Positions 26,420-37,549 of a stretch of DNA of 64,000 nucleotides are shown here, piece after piece. The stretch is taken from NCBI GenBank assembly GCA_003993805.1, contig RSEF01000031.1:56330646-56394645 (forward strand), given 5' to 3'. The notes beneath the pieces were generated by a model. It had not been told where the DNA came from, did not search any database, and was given only the letters and a program-made list of their open reading frames with translations. Made by a program: the position numbers and the translations under genes. The number at the start of each line of letters is the position of its first letter. Position 1 is the first letter of the stretch. The DNA comes from Himantopus leucocephalus. Taxonomy: Eukaryota > Chordata > Aves > Charadriiformes > Recurvirostridae.

Positions 26420-29400
26420 AGGCTGTGCTGCTCAGCAGCTCTGTTCTGCTCATGGCTCTGTGCTTCCCTGGGATCACCACAAATCACCACCCAAAGGTCA
26501 GGCCTGGGCTCTGCTCCTGACGCTGCCTCACAAACAGGAGGTACCAAAGCAGGAATAATCACCATTAAGCATGAGCATACTGCAGTCCGGCGGTATTTCC
26601 ATCAAGTCACTGAAGATGTTCCCACTTCTCTTAGTGTCAAGTTTGGATTCTGAGCTTGGTCTGGACCTGATATACCAGGACAGACAGTAATCTAGTTGAT
26701 TAGAAGTTAATTTTTATACTTACACTGTTGCTGTTTGAATTAATAGTTAACTGAGGTTGTCGCTTTACGTGCCCTTGCAGTATTAGAGGGAGATTTATGT
26801 ACATATGGGTTTGGAGAGGGAGAAACAATAAATTTGTTATGAAGACTTTGCAGAGAAGAGAGAGCCATGCTGTAGTTGTGATAAGGAAGGCTGCTTTGAA
26901 AAAGCAGAGACCATATGAAGTCCATTAAGAAGTGGTGAACTGCATAAAAACAACGGCAACATCCTTTCCTGTGACTCCTTGGAATATAAGAGCTTGCATA
27001 GTGCTTCAAAGGCACTTCAACAATAACATAATTGGGGGCTCACGGTCAGGCACTTAAACCCATGTAGGGCAGTGGGAAGAGCGAAATGTGTTCTCTCTTT
27101 GTAAAACCTCCCATACTCCTTATCTTATTTTCTCCCTTTCAGTGTTTACTCAGCGTTCATCCTCAGTGAGGCTGGTTTGTAGTACACGAATGAATGAAGA
27201 CGTCTTTGAAGTTGCTGCACTGAGCAAAATAGTTGAAGCCTTTCTTTGATAAGTTCACATGAATAGAGCCATTTTCTGTTAACACATCTTTTACTGATGT
27301 GGCTATTATGCCTTGAGAGAATTAAGAATCCTTTTCAGATGCATGTTTGCAGCTCCCATTAAGGCTAACAGTTCTGCAAACGCATATTTGGAGGAAGATG
27401 TGCATAATAGTAATTACAACACATTTGCATGCACGTCTTGCTTTTAATCCAGAAAGTGCTCAACATGCTTTACAAACTTCACCAACACACTTACACATGT
27501 TGTAAATGTAGAATCACTTTGTCAACAGCTGCTGTACAGCCACCTCGAGGTGAAACGCAACAGCTGTGTAACAACACAAAGCAGCACCACAGAACATGGC
27601 AGCGACCAGAAAAACTGAAATTGCCTTATCTAGTTGAAGCCGTCGGGAGAATTCTAGGTGAGTAACATGTAAATTACTCAAATTAAAATCTGACTTGAGC
27701 ACTGGAGGTAACACTCCTACTGTTGCAGGGAAAGTGCCATGGCATTTTTAATGATGGCAATTTGCCTGTACCTCTGTTTTATGTCTCCGTGGAAAGACAG
27801 CACCTCCAACTGCAGTGTGATGGCTAACAGAGGCCAGTCCTTGGTCTCCGGCTGAGTCGGATCAAAGAGTGCCACCTACAGCACAGGCATCTCCTTGTCC
27901 TGCAGAGCTCCGTGTCTCACTTGGCTGACTGACAAGGTCTGAACCTGCCTTGGTAGATAGCGAGACCACGTGGGACCAACGCAGCGGCACACAAGCACAA
28001 ATTTCATGGCCAGAGAAAAATTAACAAATTCTTAAAAGGGAAGAACAAAACTGTGGCTGACCTCAATGTGGTGTAAGAGATAGGAAGCCTGACAGTTTTG
28101 CCTTCCCTGGGGGATATGCTACCTCGTACTGGTGTAAAGTAAGAAATAGAGAAGTGATAGCACCCTGTTGTCAGGATTGTCATTGTCTTGGCTGTAGGAG
28201 TGGAGAAATGGCACTCTTGGTTGTGGATGCTACATCTCTCCTTGGTTCAAAGCTACCGTGTGAAGCAAATGCGGGGAGCCCTCTACAGCTGGAGAAGCCA
28301 TGTTGATTGAAACAGACTGAGAATACTTGCTTTCTGATTCATGGAAACGTAATAACTCTTTACTCAGGCTTTGAGACTCTGGAAAATTTTGGAGTGTTTC
28401 CCATCAGTATGATCTCCTTGAGGAGGAAGGAGAGAAGAGTGAGTTTTCATACCATCTGTTGTCTTTCCTGCATGCCATGTGCCTGATCCCATGTAACTCA
28501 TCCCCAGACCATGCCTATTAACTAGACCTCACATTATCTTCGCACAGTCTTGGGTTCATCCCCCTTCCTGCTGCAGGACAATAGTCCTTCCTTTGGTAGC
28601 AGGGGCCCCCAGTAAATGGCAGCTGGTGTTTGGGTCATACCTCCCCACGTGGTGTTTCTGGACAGCTGTAAAGCCCATTCCCAGATATCCTGTCCAGGGA
28701 GGCAGACACTGGGGACAGGGAGCAGGACCCCAGGGAAGATGTTATGAGCATCTCATTTTGCAGACTGGTTTCCACAGCAGGTCCCCACCCCCACCCCACC
28801 GGAAATTACCTGCTGTGCAAAATCCAAAATAAAAGACCATTTTGCAAAGGAAAAGATCCCTTCCCGCTGGCAGATACCTCTCCTTTCAACTGCAGCAGGA
28901 AGCCTGAGGAGGGGGAAGATGCCTGAAGTGAGGATGGGCGCCCATGTGGAGGGACTCAGGGTGGGCTGTGGCACCGACCCACCGCAGGGCTGGGCTGGGG
29001 GCGGCCAGGGCAGCCCCAGGAGGGTTTGTGTCACCGCTTCAGGCCTGAGAGTCACGTTAGTGAAAACAAAGTAGAAACGAGCTGGCGAGCATGTGTTGTC
29101 AAGCACTCCTCTTCCGATGGCTCCAGATGGGGACCACATGGAGTCCAAAGTAAAAGTGCAGCAAATGAACCTAATCCTCTAATTCTCTGCCTGCAGTGAA
29201 ATGGGCTCTCACTGTTGCTCTCCTAATGAAAAAGCAAGTAAGCAGTCATCTGTCTAGGTTGCTCTTAGTGCTTCTTATTGGCATAACTGAATTTTACCAT
29301 GACTGGCTAAAGTAGCAGAAAGAAACAAATTATAGTCTATTTTCTGAGCCTATTTTGCAACAGAAATAAGAAACATATTTTTCATTTGGGAGGACAGCAA

Positions 29401-29531
29401 CACTTAGCTTTATTTTTTTCCTTTTTTGTACAGGTTTTGTTTTATAAGAAGCAATTTCCCCAACTTTTCTAATTACCCACCGTAGCCCTTTGATCTCCCT
29501 CTAACCTTGCTATTAATTACTTCTCTAAATA

Positions 29532-29546
29532 CAGCAGCAGCAGCAG
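29532..29546 (+). repeat. (CAG)5 microsatellite
   Basis: Five CAG units in tandem, with no coding frame around them. A simple repeat. Confidence 0.85.
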
Positions 29547-30041
29547 CTTTTCACAAGACTTTTATTCTTCTCAGGACCTGATACAACTGCCATCAAAGTG
29601 AGTAAAAGCCTTTCAGTTCGCTTTAGACAAAGGGCCTTGCATCAGGCTCTTTGTGAAAATGCATAATCCACCATTAAAAGTAAGGCAGGTCAGTCCTCCA
29701 CCCTTCTCCTTCTGTTGATTTTAGTGGAAGTGAATCAGCACAAACATAGAAACCCTAACACTGATAGAAAATAATAGTGTCCCCAATAAGTACTATGCAA
29801 TATACAAATAAAGGACTGCCTGTTTCTCATGCTAAAAATCATGTACAGCATTGCTTGACTCACCAGAGTGGCTAGCAAACTCTTTGGGTTTTTTTAATGG
29901 TATGCCCTGGAAAATAATGAAAGGCAGGATTTCCACATGCTATTGTTTACTGCTGTCTAGACTATACTGTGAAATGTACATGGCAGCTCTTTGGAGGTGA
30001 GACCTTTTTGTTTGCTGGCCATACAGCTGGAAATCCTGTTC

Positions 30042-30060
30042 TGAATGTCCTGGACATTCA
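30042..30060. repeat. 19-bp perfect palindrome
   Basis: The arms tgaatgtcc and ggacattca are perfect reverse complements around a single T at 30051. The symmetric shape suits a dimeric DNA-binding protein better than a hairpin, because the centre is too small for a loop. No factor is assigned. Confidence 0.7.
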
Positions 30061-30429
30061 TGGGTAAGTATAGAATTAATTACTATAATGTTTTTTTAAG
30101 TGTCTCATGAAATTACAGCACACAGCATACTCTAGTCAAATTGTAACTGCCATTATAACTACATATTTGATGTAAGGACAGTACAGGCTAGTCTTCCATC
30201 AATGTTCTTGCAAAATTTTCATGAGAGTTTCAAGCTGTGTAACTTGATGTTTAACACAAATTTCACTGGCATGGGAAAATTTTTAATCCATGAGGTGTGG
30301 AAATAATGATCTCTTTCTTGTTTATTGAAATCTTAAAATCTCAGTTACTCACACTGCTGTGAAGGGCCTGTCTCTGCCTCCTTGACACCCTCCCCACAGG
30401 CACCATGGCTGCTGACTCCACCCTCTACC

Positions 30430-30790
30430 CAGTCTGAATCAGCTCCAGTCCTACAGCGCCTCGTCACAGGTGAGGGGCTCCAGCCCCAGCCAGCAAGGGG
30501 ACCTCCTCTGACCTCTCTCTGGTTTGTTCAGGTCTTTCCTGATCTGGAGGTCCCAAAACTGAATACTTATTCCCTTGCAGGTGTTCTCCCTGCCCAGGAA
30601 AGGCCTTTGCATTTGTCCCTGTTGACTTTGGTATAACTCCTGTTGGCCCATTCCCCCAGCCTGGACTCTTTTGATGGCAGCCTTGCCCTCAAGGGCATCC
30701 ATTGGTTACCCTGGCTTGGTGTCACCTGCACACTCAATGGGAGAGCACTCCATCATCTGCTCGGGGTCATTGACAATCATTCTTCCTCTG
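30430..30790 (-). mobile_element. Degraded CR1 LINE fragment, minus strand
   Basis: The plus strand reads as the complement of CR1 ORF2. A 'ctccagccccagcc' segment is followed by 'ctggaggtcccaaaactg', then 'ctgcccaggaaaggcc', 'gcatttgtccctgttgac' and 'cactcaatgggagagcactcc'. These blocks match the order of the reverse-complemented avian CR1 reverse-transcriptase region. Compared with that family, the spacing between the 'cccaaaactg' block and the 'cccaggaaaggcc' block is too short, which indicates an internal deletion of perhaps a couple of hundred bases. Many substitutions and frame breaks show an old, inactive copy. It contributes the first part of the 251-codon plus frame at 30671-31426, which should not be taken as a gene. 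Confidence 0.85.
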
Positions 30791-33700
30791 CAGCTTAGAT
30801 ATCATAATTCAGATCAATGTTTACAGTTCTGGGAAGGTAGTACCAGACAGACTTTCAGAGATTTCATCTCCCATCCTGTGGGGGAATTAATACTCTGTTC
30901 TTGGAGGCCAACAACAATTTCCCCTCAGTTGTCCAAGACAATTCCTCTATTGCTACTTTGCCTCAAGTCTTGTCTTTATTACCTTCACCAAGGCTCATCA
31001 ATTGACCCTCATTATCTTCAACGGGGGAAGTTTCCCTTGTCTTTTCCCATTGCACATTCCTCCCATGAAACACTGCCATCATCTCTGCTTCTCTCCTTTT
31101 TCTTCTCCCTGTCACCTTTGATTTTCTTCCCTTTCCCACTTTTGCTGTCACCCTTCTTTTCTACACACCTTACCTTTTTTGTCTCATCTTTTCCTTCCAT
31201 TTTCTACCTCTCCATAGCTCCCCTCTTTCCCATGGTTCCTGTCCCTCTTACTGGTACTTTTTGTCCTCCTTATGAACAGTTTTCCTTTTGCTACTACTCC
31301 GTAGCTGTAGTCTTGGAAGATACTTTGATTATATCAAGTCAGAGCATTTCCGAATGTTACGACCTCATCTTATCAGCACAGCCATCAAATGCAGGCAAGC
31401 AGCCAAGCCAAGAATGTGTTTCCTGAGAATACACACTCCCAAGCGCACTGTCAGGAGAAGGTATTCCCTCAGGTTGCTCATTTGTCTTTGTTTCAGAGCA
31501 CTTCAATTTCAAGTTCAACATCTAGTAACAGGCAAGAAGAAGCCGAAGCTTTCTCAATTCTCTCTTATGGGCTTTCAAAGTCTTTACTTTAGGATCACTT
31601 TCTCCTCGCAATGGGACTTGCTCTCCTAAATTATTCAGTTATTTCTGAAAGGCATACCCTTGAATAACCATGCCCTCTCTATGAAAGAGAGAGATATCAT
31701 CAAAAATTCAGAGATATCACAATTTTAAACTGCGATTCTGTAATGTTTAGTCCGTAATATGACTTATTTTAACCTATTAATTGCATTTGTGGACATTTTC
31801 ATGACTTGAGAACTGAGCTGAAAAAGAAAATAGCTTCAGTGTATTTTTTATAAAAGAAATTGAACAAAAACACAAACATTTTTCTTATTTTAATTTAAAG
31901 GCAAGCTAAAAAAATAATTTAATCAAAATCCTGAAAAATCCTGAATAAGAAGAGAATATTTATTGTAGAACACCAGCTAAGCTTAGCAGAACTTAAATGG
32001 CAAATTGGACCTGGTCTGATAAGAATAATACATTTAAAAGTGACACTTCAAAGGGAAGTATTTTTCAAAGGACAAGTTCACAACAAACTTGTAGAAGCCA
32101 GTCTTATAATGACTGCTAAAAAAATCCTACCTGTAGAAGAAAACAGTGAAATTGTAAGCTATAAAAGACAGGGGGGAAAGAAAGTATTACAGAAGGGTAT
32201 TTTGAAAAAAATATTTTCAGTTAATACAAAAGTTCAGTCATTTTTATTTCTCACCTTGGAGTCCTGTTAGAGGTCAGATTTCTTTTGGCATAGCTGCTAT
32301 CTGCCCTGTAGAAAAATCACCATCTACCAAGAGAGCCTGCATGCTTTGATAAGCATGACCTGGAATCTGAAAATATCCACATTTTTAATGTGCTTGGTTT
32401 TTCTGGAAAAAATGAGAAAATAAATGCATAGACAAATCCAAGTAATATAACAGTTTGTTGACTTTAAAACATATAGACAATACAGAAGATACTTTTGTCA
32501 GTTTTAGATCAGATTTGTATCGAAGGTTTCGGGTGACATTTGTTTGGTCTTTTTTGTGTTGGTAAGGATGTATCATTTTACTTACATGTGAAGTCTTACA
32601 TTTGTATTGTACGTGCTGTGCACTTAGTACACTATATTCATTTTGGCTCAAAATTTACTTCCAGGAGCAGATCCAAATAAGCCCAACTTCTTTTTCTTAT
32701 TTTGTTTTTTCTTATTCCCTTCTCCAAAGCTAGTTGCTAAAACTCACCATTTTTGCGGTTATTCTGGACTGTGATGTGTTCTCCAATACCTTCTGGTTTT
32801 GGCACAAAGGAACATTATCCACTGAAAAGAAAGATATTCAGCCTTAACAATATCAAAGGTTTCTTTCAGGTTCCTCCGGTTTGTTCACCAGCTTTCCTAA
32901 TTCAGTGGAGGACACAATTTTTACAAGAACTCTCTTCCTCATAGCTTTGTAATGGTGATCCGCCACTCTAAGAGATATCAGGGGTGTTACTTCTGCTGTA
33001 GGCACCGGAGTGCAACGTGTACCTTGGATACATCCCAAGTCAGTTACTTCTGTCACAGGGTCCAACCGGCTGTGATGAATTCATACAAAACTGAAACTTG
33101 TTTATTTACTCGTTGGAACTTAGATAAGTCAAAATCTTTCAGTCGATCTTTTTGCTTTGACAATTCAGAAGAATTTAATCTTGTTTCCTAGTAGTTCTAC
33201 GCATGGGTGTTGCAGGATCTAAATTCAGTTTCTTTCATCCCTTTGCTGCCCTGAATGTTTACCATTAGTAGTTTTGCTCTAACAGCTGAAGTTATATGCT
33301 ACACGTATCTAAATTGTGTGCTCAGTAACAGGCAATAAGTAAATACATTGATTGATTTACTGATTTGCAGTGATGCAAATGAGAACAAGGCATTAAACCA
33401 ACACAGAAACACCATGATGGGTTCTGAGGCATAGGGCAAATTTGTAAAATTGGTGGATTTGTCGGTTATGGACAAAGCAGATAAGGAAGGCAGGTTTATG
33501 AGTGACTTCGTAAACTTCCCTTCTGTCAGGGGGATTGTGGAGTTAGTTTGGCTTAGATATAAGACAGAAGAGCTTTATGGCTGCTTTAAATTATGCCAAA
33601 CGGAGACCAGCACTAAAAGCCCTTCCCCTCATCCAGGATTGTGGAGGGCTGTAAAGAATGTATGGTTTTACTGGACAAAAGGATATAGCTGGAGAGAACA

Positions 33701-34547
33701 GAGGAGATTTTGCGCACCCAAGCCCATTGTCAGCTTTGAAAGAGCTGTGTGGTGTAGTTTGCTCCGGCTGGCAGATTAATTCCCAGCACTCTTTCTGTAC
33801 CACCAAAGGGCAAGAGCGTGGGTGTACATTTCAATATTTGTCTGTATTCATAACCGATGCGATTGCTTTTTAGTTGCAAATTAGGCTGGATAATAAAGGC
33901 ATGTTATTTTTAACAAATCCACTAATATTGATCTGTACGTTTGTGCTAAAGGTAGGGAAGTCCTTTTACTAAAAAAAAAAAGTAGGTCTTAACTGGATGT
34001 CACACCGTCCCTAACCCAAATAACTGTTTCAAAAGAGCAGCCTGCCATTCAGTGTTTATTGTGATAACAGCTTTTTAATTTCCTGATGCTTCCTGAAAAC
34101 AATCCCTCCCTGTTTGCACAAGCTGCAGGGGGAAAAACAGAGTGACCCACCAAGGGTCTCCAGTTAACTGTCCAGCAGCAATGACTGAGAAAACGTCTCA
34201 CAAGATGACCATTTACAAACATGCGGTTTGCTGAGTGCACTGTGTCAAGCACATTGTTGTAATCTGCAGAGCAGCACCCTCCTGCGAGGGCTGGGTGAGC
34301 ACTCTGCAGCGCAGAGAGCAGAGGGGCAACGCAGTCACGCAGCTGGGAGCAAGGGAAGAGGGGAGGAAAAATGGATCTGAGAGGGGCAAAGCATTCCCTT
34401 CTCAGAAGGCTTGAGCAAAACTGCAGTGATGCTCAGCAGTGAAGAAAAAAAAAAGAGGTTGGAAAGTGGCATACAAAGAGTTGTCCCCTCTCTCTCTTCC
34501 CCTCTTGCATCTGGTGCGAGGCAAGGCAGAAGAGTGGAGGATATTAC
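30791..34547. other. Non-coding DNA with a pyrimidine-rich run
   Basis: No gene is supported. After the CR1 relic, a pyrimidine-rich run (31071-31255) opens spurious frames on both strands. The rest is AT-rich and unique. The frames at 32040-32270 and 33450-33779 were examined and carry no recognisable domain. Confidence 0.7.
31071..31255 (+). repeat. Pyrimidine-rich low-complexity tract
   Basis: About 185 bases dominated by C and T, with 'cttttc' and 'cttccc' type words. It encodes Ser/Phe/Pro/Leu-rich sequence on the plus strand and Lys/Arg/Glu/Gly-rich sequence on the minus strand. This explains the long open frames on both strands. Confidence 0.8.
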
Positions 34548-34615
34548 TGTAATCATCCCAAGAGGAGGACTTCAGTGTGATCTTCCCAAGAGGACAATGT
34601 CAGTGTGATCATCCC
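34548..34615 (+). repeat. 28-bp tandem repeat, about 2.4 copies, next to a CR1 tail
   Basis: Units run 34548-34575 (tgtaatcatcccaagaggag then gacttcag) and 34576-34603 (tgtgatcttcccaagaggac then aatgtcag). A partial third unit (tgtgatcatccc, 34604-34615) follows. The repeat ends about 17 bases before the recognisable start of the plus-strand CR1 3' end at 34632. Confidence 0.85.
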
Positions 34616-34631
34616 TACTTTGCTTTGTGTT

Positions 34632-34739
34632 CTTGGGGATATGGTTTAGAAGTGGTTTTGTCAGGTTAGGTTAATGGTTGGACTTCATCATCTTAAAGGT
34701 CCCTTCCAACCTTAACAATTCTATGATTCTATGATTCTT
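34632..34739 (+). mobile_element. CR1 LINE 3' end, plus strand
   Basis: A 5'-truncated CR1 of about 108 bases. It begins in the 3' UTR ('gggatatggtttagaagtgg'), continues with 'ggttaatggttggactt' and 'aaaggtcccttccaacc', and ends with 'attctatgattctatgattctt'. The first part differs from the copies at 37.3, 52.0 and 53.3 kb, so it belongs to another CR1 subfamily. No coding sequence is retained, so it cannot be active. Confidence 0.94.
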
Positions 34740-37263
34740 TGGTGATGGCTCTTGGTATAGCCTCATTCTACATACAAATCATCCTCACTCTGCACGCTCA
34801 ATGCCAGTTGACGACCAGCCGAGCTACAGTAGATCCTACAGCCTTCTCAAAGGATATTGTAGGCAATGCTCACCTTCTAGTTCAACAAGGCTTTTGCCTT
34901 TATGGTGTGCATGAGGATGCCTACAAAATATTCCCATCCCAATCCATTTATTATGCATTAATGCAGGAAGGCAGCAGTTCTCTTACAACAGAGAGCAGCA
35001 CTGACAGTATTTTCCTGATCATCTTTTCCATCTATCCTTGATCCTTCTCGAGGATAAGGCCATGTTTACAGATTCGTTGAAAGAATCACCTTTCCATGGA
35101 AGTTTCCCTTAGCCCCAACCAGAATCACTTTTCCATCACCTTCTGATTTCTCCAGAGGAACTTCAAGGAGCACATTCTGGGCTGATTCCTTCAACAGATC
35201 TTTGCTAAAAGTTGTGATATTTTTACACCTGAGACTGCCAGATGGCATGCACAGTTTTACATTTTCTTTTTTACTGTATTCAGGAAATATTTTCGCCTTA
35301 GGGGGATGGGCCCAGTTGGCTTTCACAACAGTTTCATCTGGGAGAGCCCTAGCAGACACCAAGGTGACCCACTGCCTCTACAATTAGAGTCAGGTCTTAA
35401 GACAAATACTACCTTAGCAAAGGGAAATGGAAGGCAGGGGCATGCATGCATTTTGATAATTTCAGTTGAAGGATTGCTCTGTATGTCTATAAGTAAAGCC
35501 AGCAACACAAAGCCATTGGGCTGCATATGATCACTCCCCTTTGGCATAGGATAAAATTAATTTTAAAAGTATGAGGGCACTGAGTTTACATGCAAAATAA
35601 TAGTAGTGATTATTTCTTACTGAGCATTATGTATAACCCTCAGTATTGCAGAAATATTAACTAACTAAAATACCTTGTGCCTAAAATACCTTGTTTACTG
35701 CTGAAATGACAGTAAAGAAGAAAGCTAGAAAAGTCTTGTAAGACACTACTTATTAGCAGTTCTGATGATCATGTTTGCAAACACTGTAAATAATAAAATG
35801 TTCAACTTTGGGAACAAAGAATGTTGTTCCTAGAAAACTGAAGATTTTTCTTAGAAAGTGGTGATTCAGAGAAGAATTTAGGGAACATCATAAATAATTG
35901 CCTGGAAATGTGCTCTAAGTGTCAATCTGTGGAAACAGAGGTGGTGCAATCTCTGCATAACAAAAGGAATGGCAAGCAAAACCAGTAGAAACAATAGTAA
36001 TGCCACCTAGCTGCCATACGAGGCTTTTCATGGCAGGTTCCAAAGCACAAAAGGAGTAAGAATCAGAATGGAACAAATACTAGATATTTTTTGGTTCTGT
36101 CAAAATGAAACCATCTAACACAAATCAGGGGGCAAAGAAATCAATTCAGAATAAATGGAACATGTTATTGTGCCAAAATGAAGAGTCTAATAAAATGAAA
36201 TATTTTATTTTATTTTAGAAGTACTAAAATACTTTTATTTTGCAGTCAAGTTTGAAAGTAAATGTCATTTTCAAAATCAGAGCTCCATTTGCAACTTTAC
36301 AGGGCAATATGTAAAAATTTTCCATTTCCCTCCTGACATTGTCAAAAGAATTGGCTGAGAGTGCATTTCTCACGGACCAGCAGGTCAGACCATGTTCAAG
36401 GCTGCTTCGCCTTGTTCCCACAGCTATAACTGCATTTCCCTTCCCGATGCCCTCAGGAGCCAGGAAAAATTTATTTTCTCTGTGCACAGCTTTATTGCCA
36501 TTTTCCTCCTCATTCCTCCAGCAGCTGATGGGGTGGCTGGTCCCTGGCGGAGGACAGAGCTCCCGCATGCTGTGAGCCATCCTTTCGGGGTCTCCTGCTT
36601 CACCTGCATGCACAGAGCTAAAGGAGATGCTAGATCTGAGGGCTAAAAGGAAAATTTCTCAAAGCCAGAGTGCCCGGGGAATTTGGAGGACCTTATGCAA
36701 CACAAGGTACAACTCAACCCATCCCTTGCTTCCTTTGGAGAGGCTTTTGGGATTTGGTGGTGTCTGAGTTGGCTCCTGTTCCTCACCCATGACAGGCAAC
36801 AATTTAGTACCTTGTATTAGTAATCAGGCTGAAGAACTCCTGCCCAAGTTAATGTACACCACTTAGGAGATGCTAGATGAAATTTAAAACCTGTGAGGTC
36901 AAACTGCTTGATCTGACCTGCTGGTTCCTTCTGGCGATTAGACCCCACTGCGCAGCCAGGATTTAGCAGGAATACTCCCCACTTACCAGCACGTAAAATA
37001 CTGTTACGTGATATCCATGGTTTTAAACAGAATGTGCCCCCATCCGACCCTAATTGGAAACAAGAAAAGTCTGTGCTTTCAGATTAAAGGCCCTCAAACA
37101 TTACTAATAAATCTAATAAAAGAAATTGATTAGTTCCTCAGCAGTGGCCAGACCTTAAGGCAGATAATAGTGCTCTCGGTGCTGGCAAGGAGGTATGCTG
37201 CACAATGTACTCATGACTATGCAGCAGCCGCGGTTTGTACGAAACCATCCGTATGTGGCACAG
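34740..37263. other. Non-coding DNA with one unassigned ORF
   Basis: No gene is supported. A minus-strand frame at 35066-35362 has coding-like composition but no recognised family, and is treated as a finding only. A 16-bp direct repeat sits at 35665-35696. The rest is AT-rich unique DNA. Confidence 0.6.
35665..35696 (+). repeat. 16-bp direct repeat
   Basis: ctaaaataccttgtgc is followed immediately by ctaaaataccttgttt. A two-copy local duplication. Confidence 0.8.
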
Positions 37264-37549
37264 ACCTTGTTGTGATAGGACAAAGGGTCACAGTTTTAAA
37301 CTAAAATAGGGTAGACTCAGACTAGATACAAGGAAGAAATTCTTTACTGTGAGGGTGGTGAGCCCCTGGCGCAGGTTGCCCCGAGAAGCTGTGGGTGCCC
37401 CATCCCTGGAGGTGTTCAAGGCCAGGTTAGATGGGGCTTGGAGCAACCTGGGCTGGTGGGAGGTGTCCCTGCCCATGGCAGGGGGGTTGGAACTGGGTGA
37501 TCTTTAAGGCCCCCTTCCAACCCAAACCATTCTATGATTCTATGATTCT
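37264..37549 (+). mobile_element. CR1 LINE 3' end, plus strand (longest copy)
   Basis: About 286 bases of a 5'-truncated CR1 covering the end of ORF2 and the 3' UTR. Landmarks in order are 'gataggacaaagggtcacag', 'ggaagaaattctttactgtg', 'gttgccccgagaagctgtgg', 'catccctggaggtgttcaag', 'ggaggtgtccctgcccatgg', 'gatctttaaggcccccttcc' and the octamers 'attctatgattctatgattct'. It is the least diverged copy in the window by eye. It keeps no complete ORF and cannot retrotranspose by itself. The minus frame at 37288-37476 is a shadow of this copy. Confidence 0.97.

Larger units (their letters stand above)
26131..30429. other. Non-coding, mostly unique DNA
   Basis: No gene is supported. A 22-bp tandem repeat lies at 26361-26419, (CAG)5 at 29532-29546 and a 19-bp palindrome at 30042-30060. 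The part from about 28.8 to 29.1 kb is locally GC-rich with scattered CpGs, but it contains no recognisable coding frame. Confidence 0.7.

Noticed and set aside
30671..31426. Longest open frame in the window (251 codons, plus strand)
   Set aside because: Its first part is the antisense of a degraded CR1 copy, and its later part crosses a pyrimidine-rich low-complexity run that also opens minus-strand frames. It has no recognisable domain.
36224..36613. 129-codon minus-strand frame
   Set aside because: Overlapping frames of similar length exist on the plus strand and no protein family is recognised, so it is treated as chance.
14060..37020. A 16-bp word (tacgtgatatccatgg) occurring at about 14063 and again at about 37005
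   Set aside because: About one shared 16-mer pair is expected by chance in a 64-kb window, and the flanks show no similarity.
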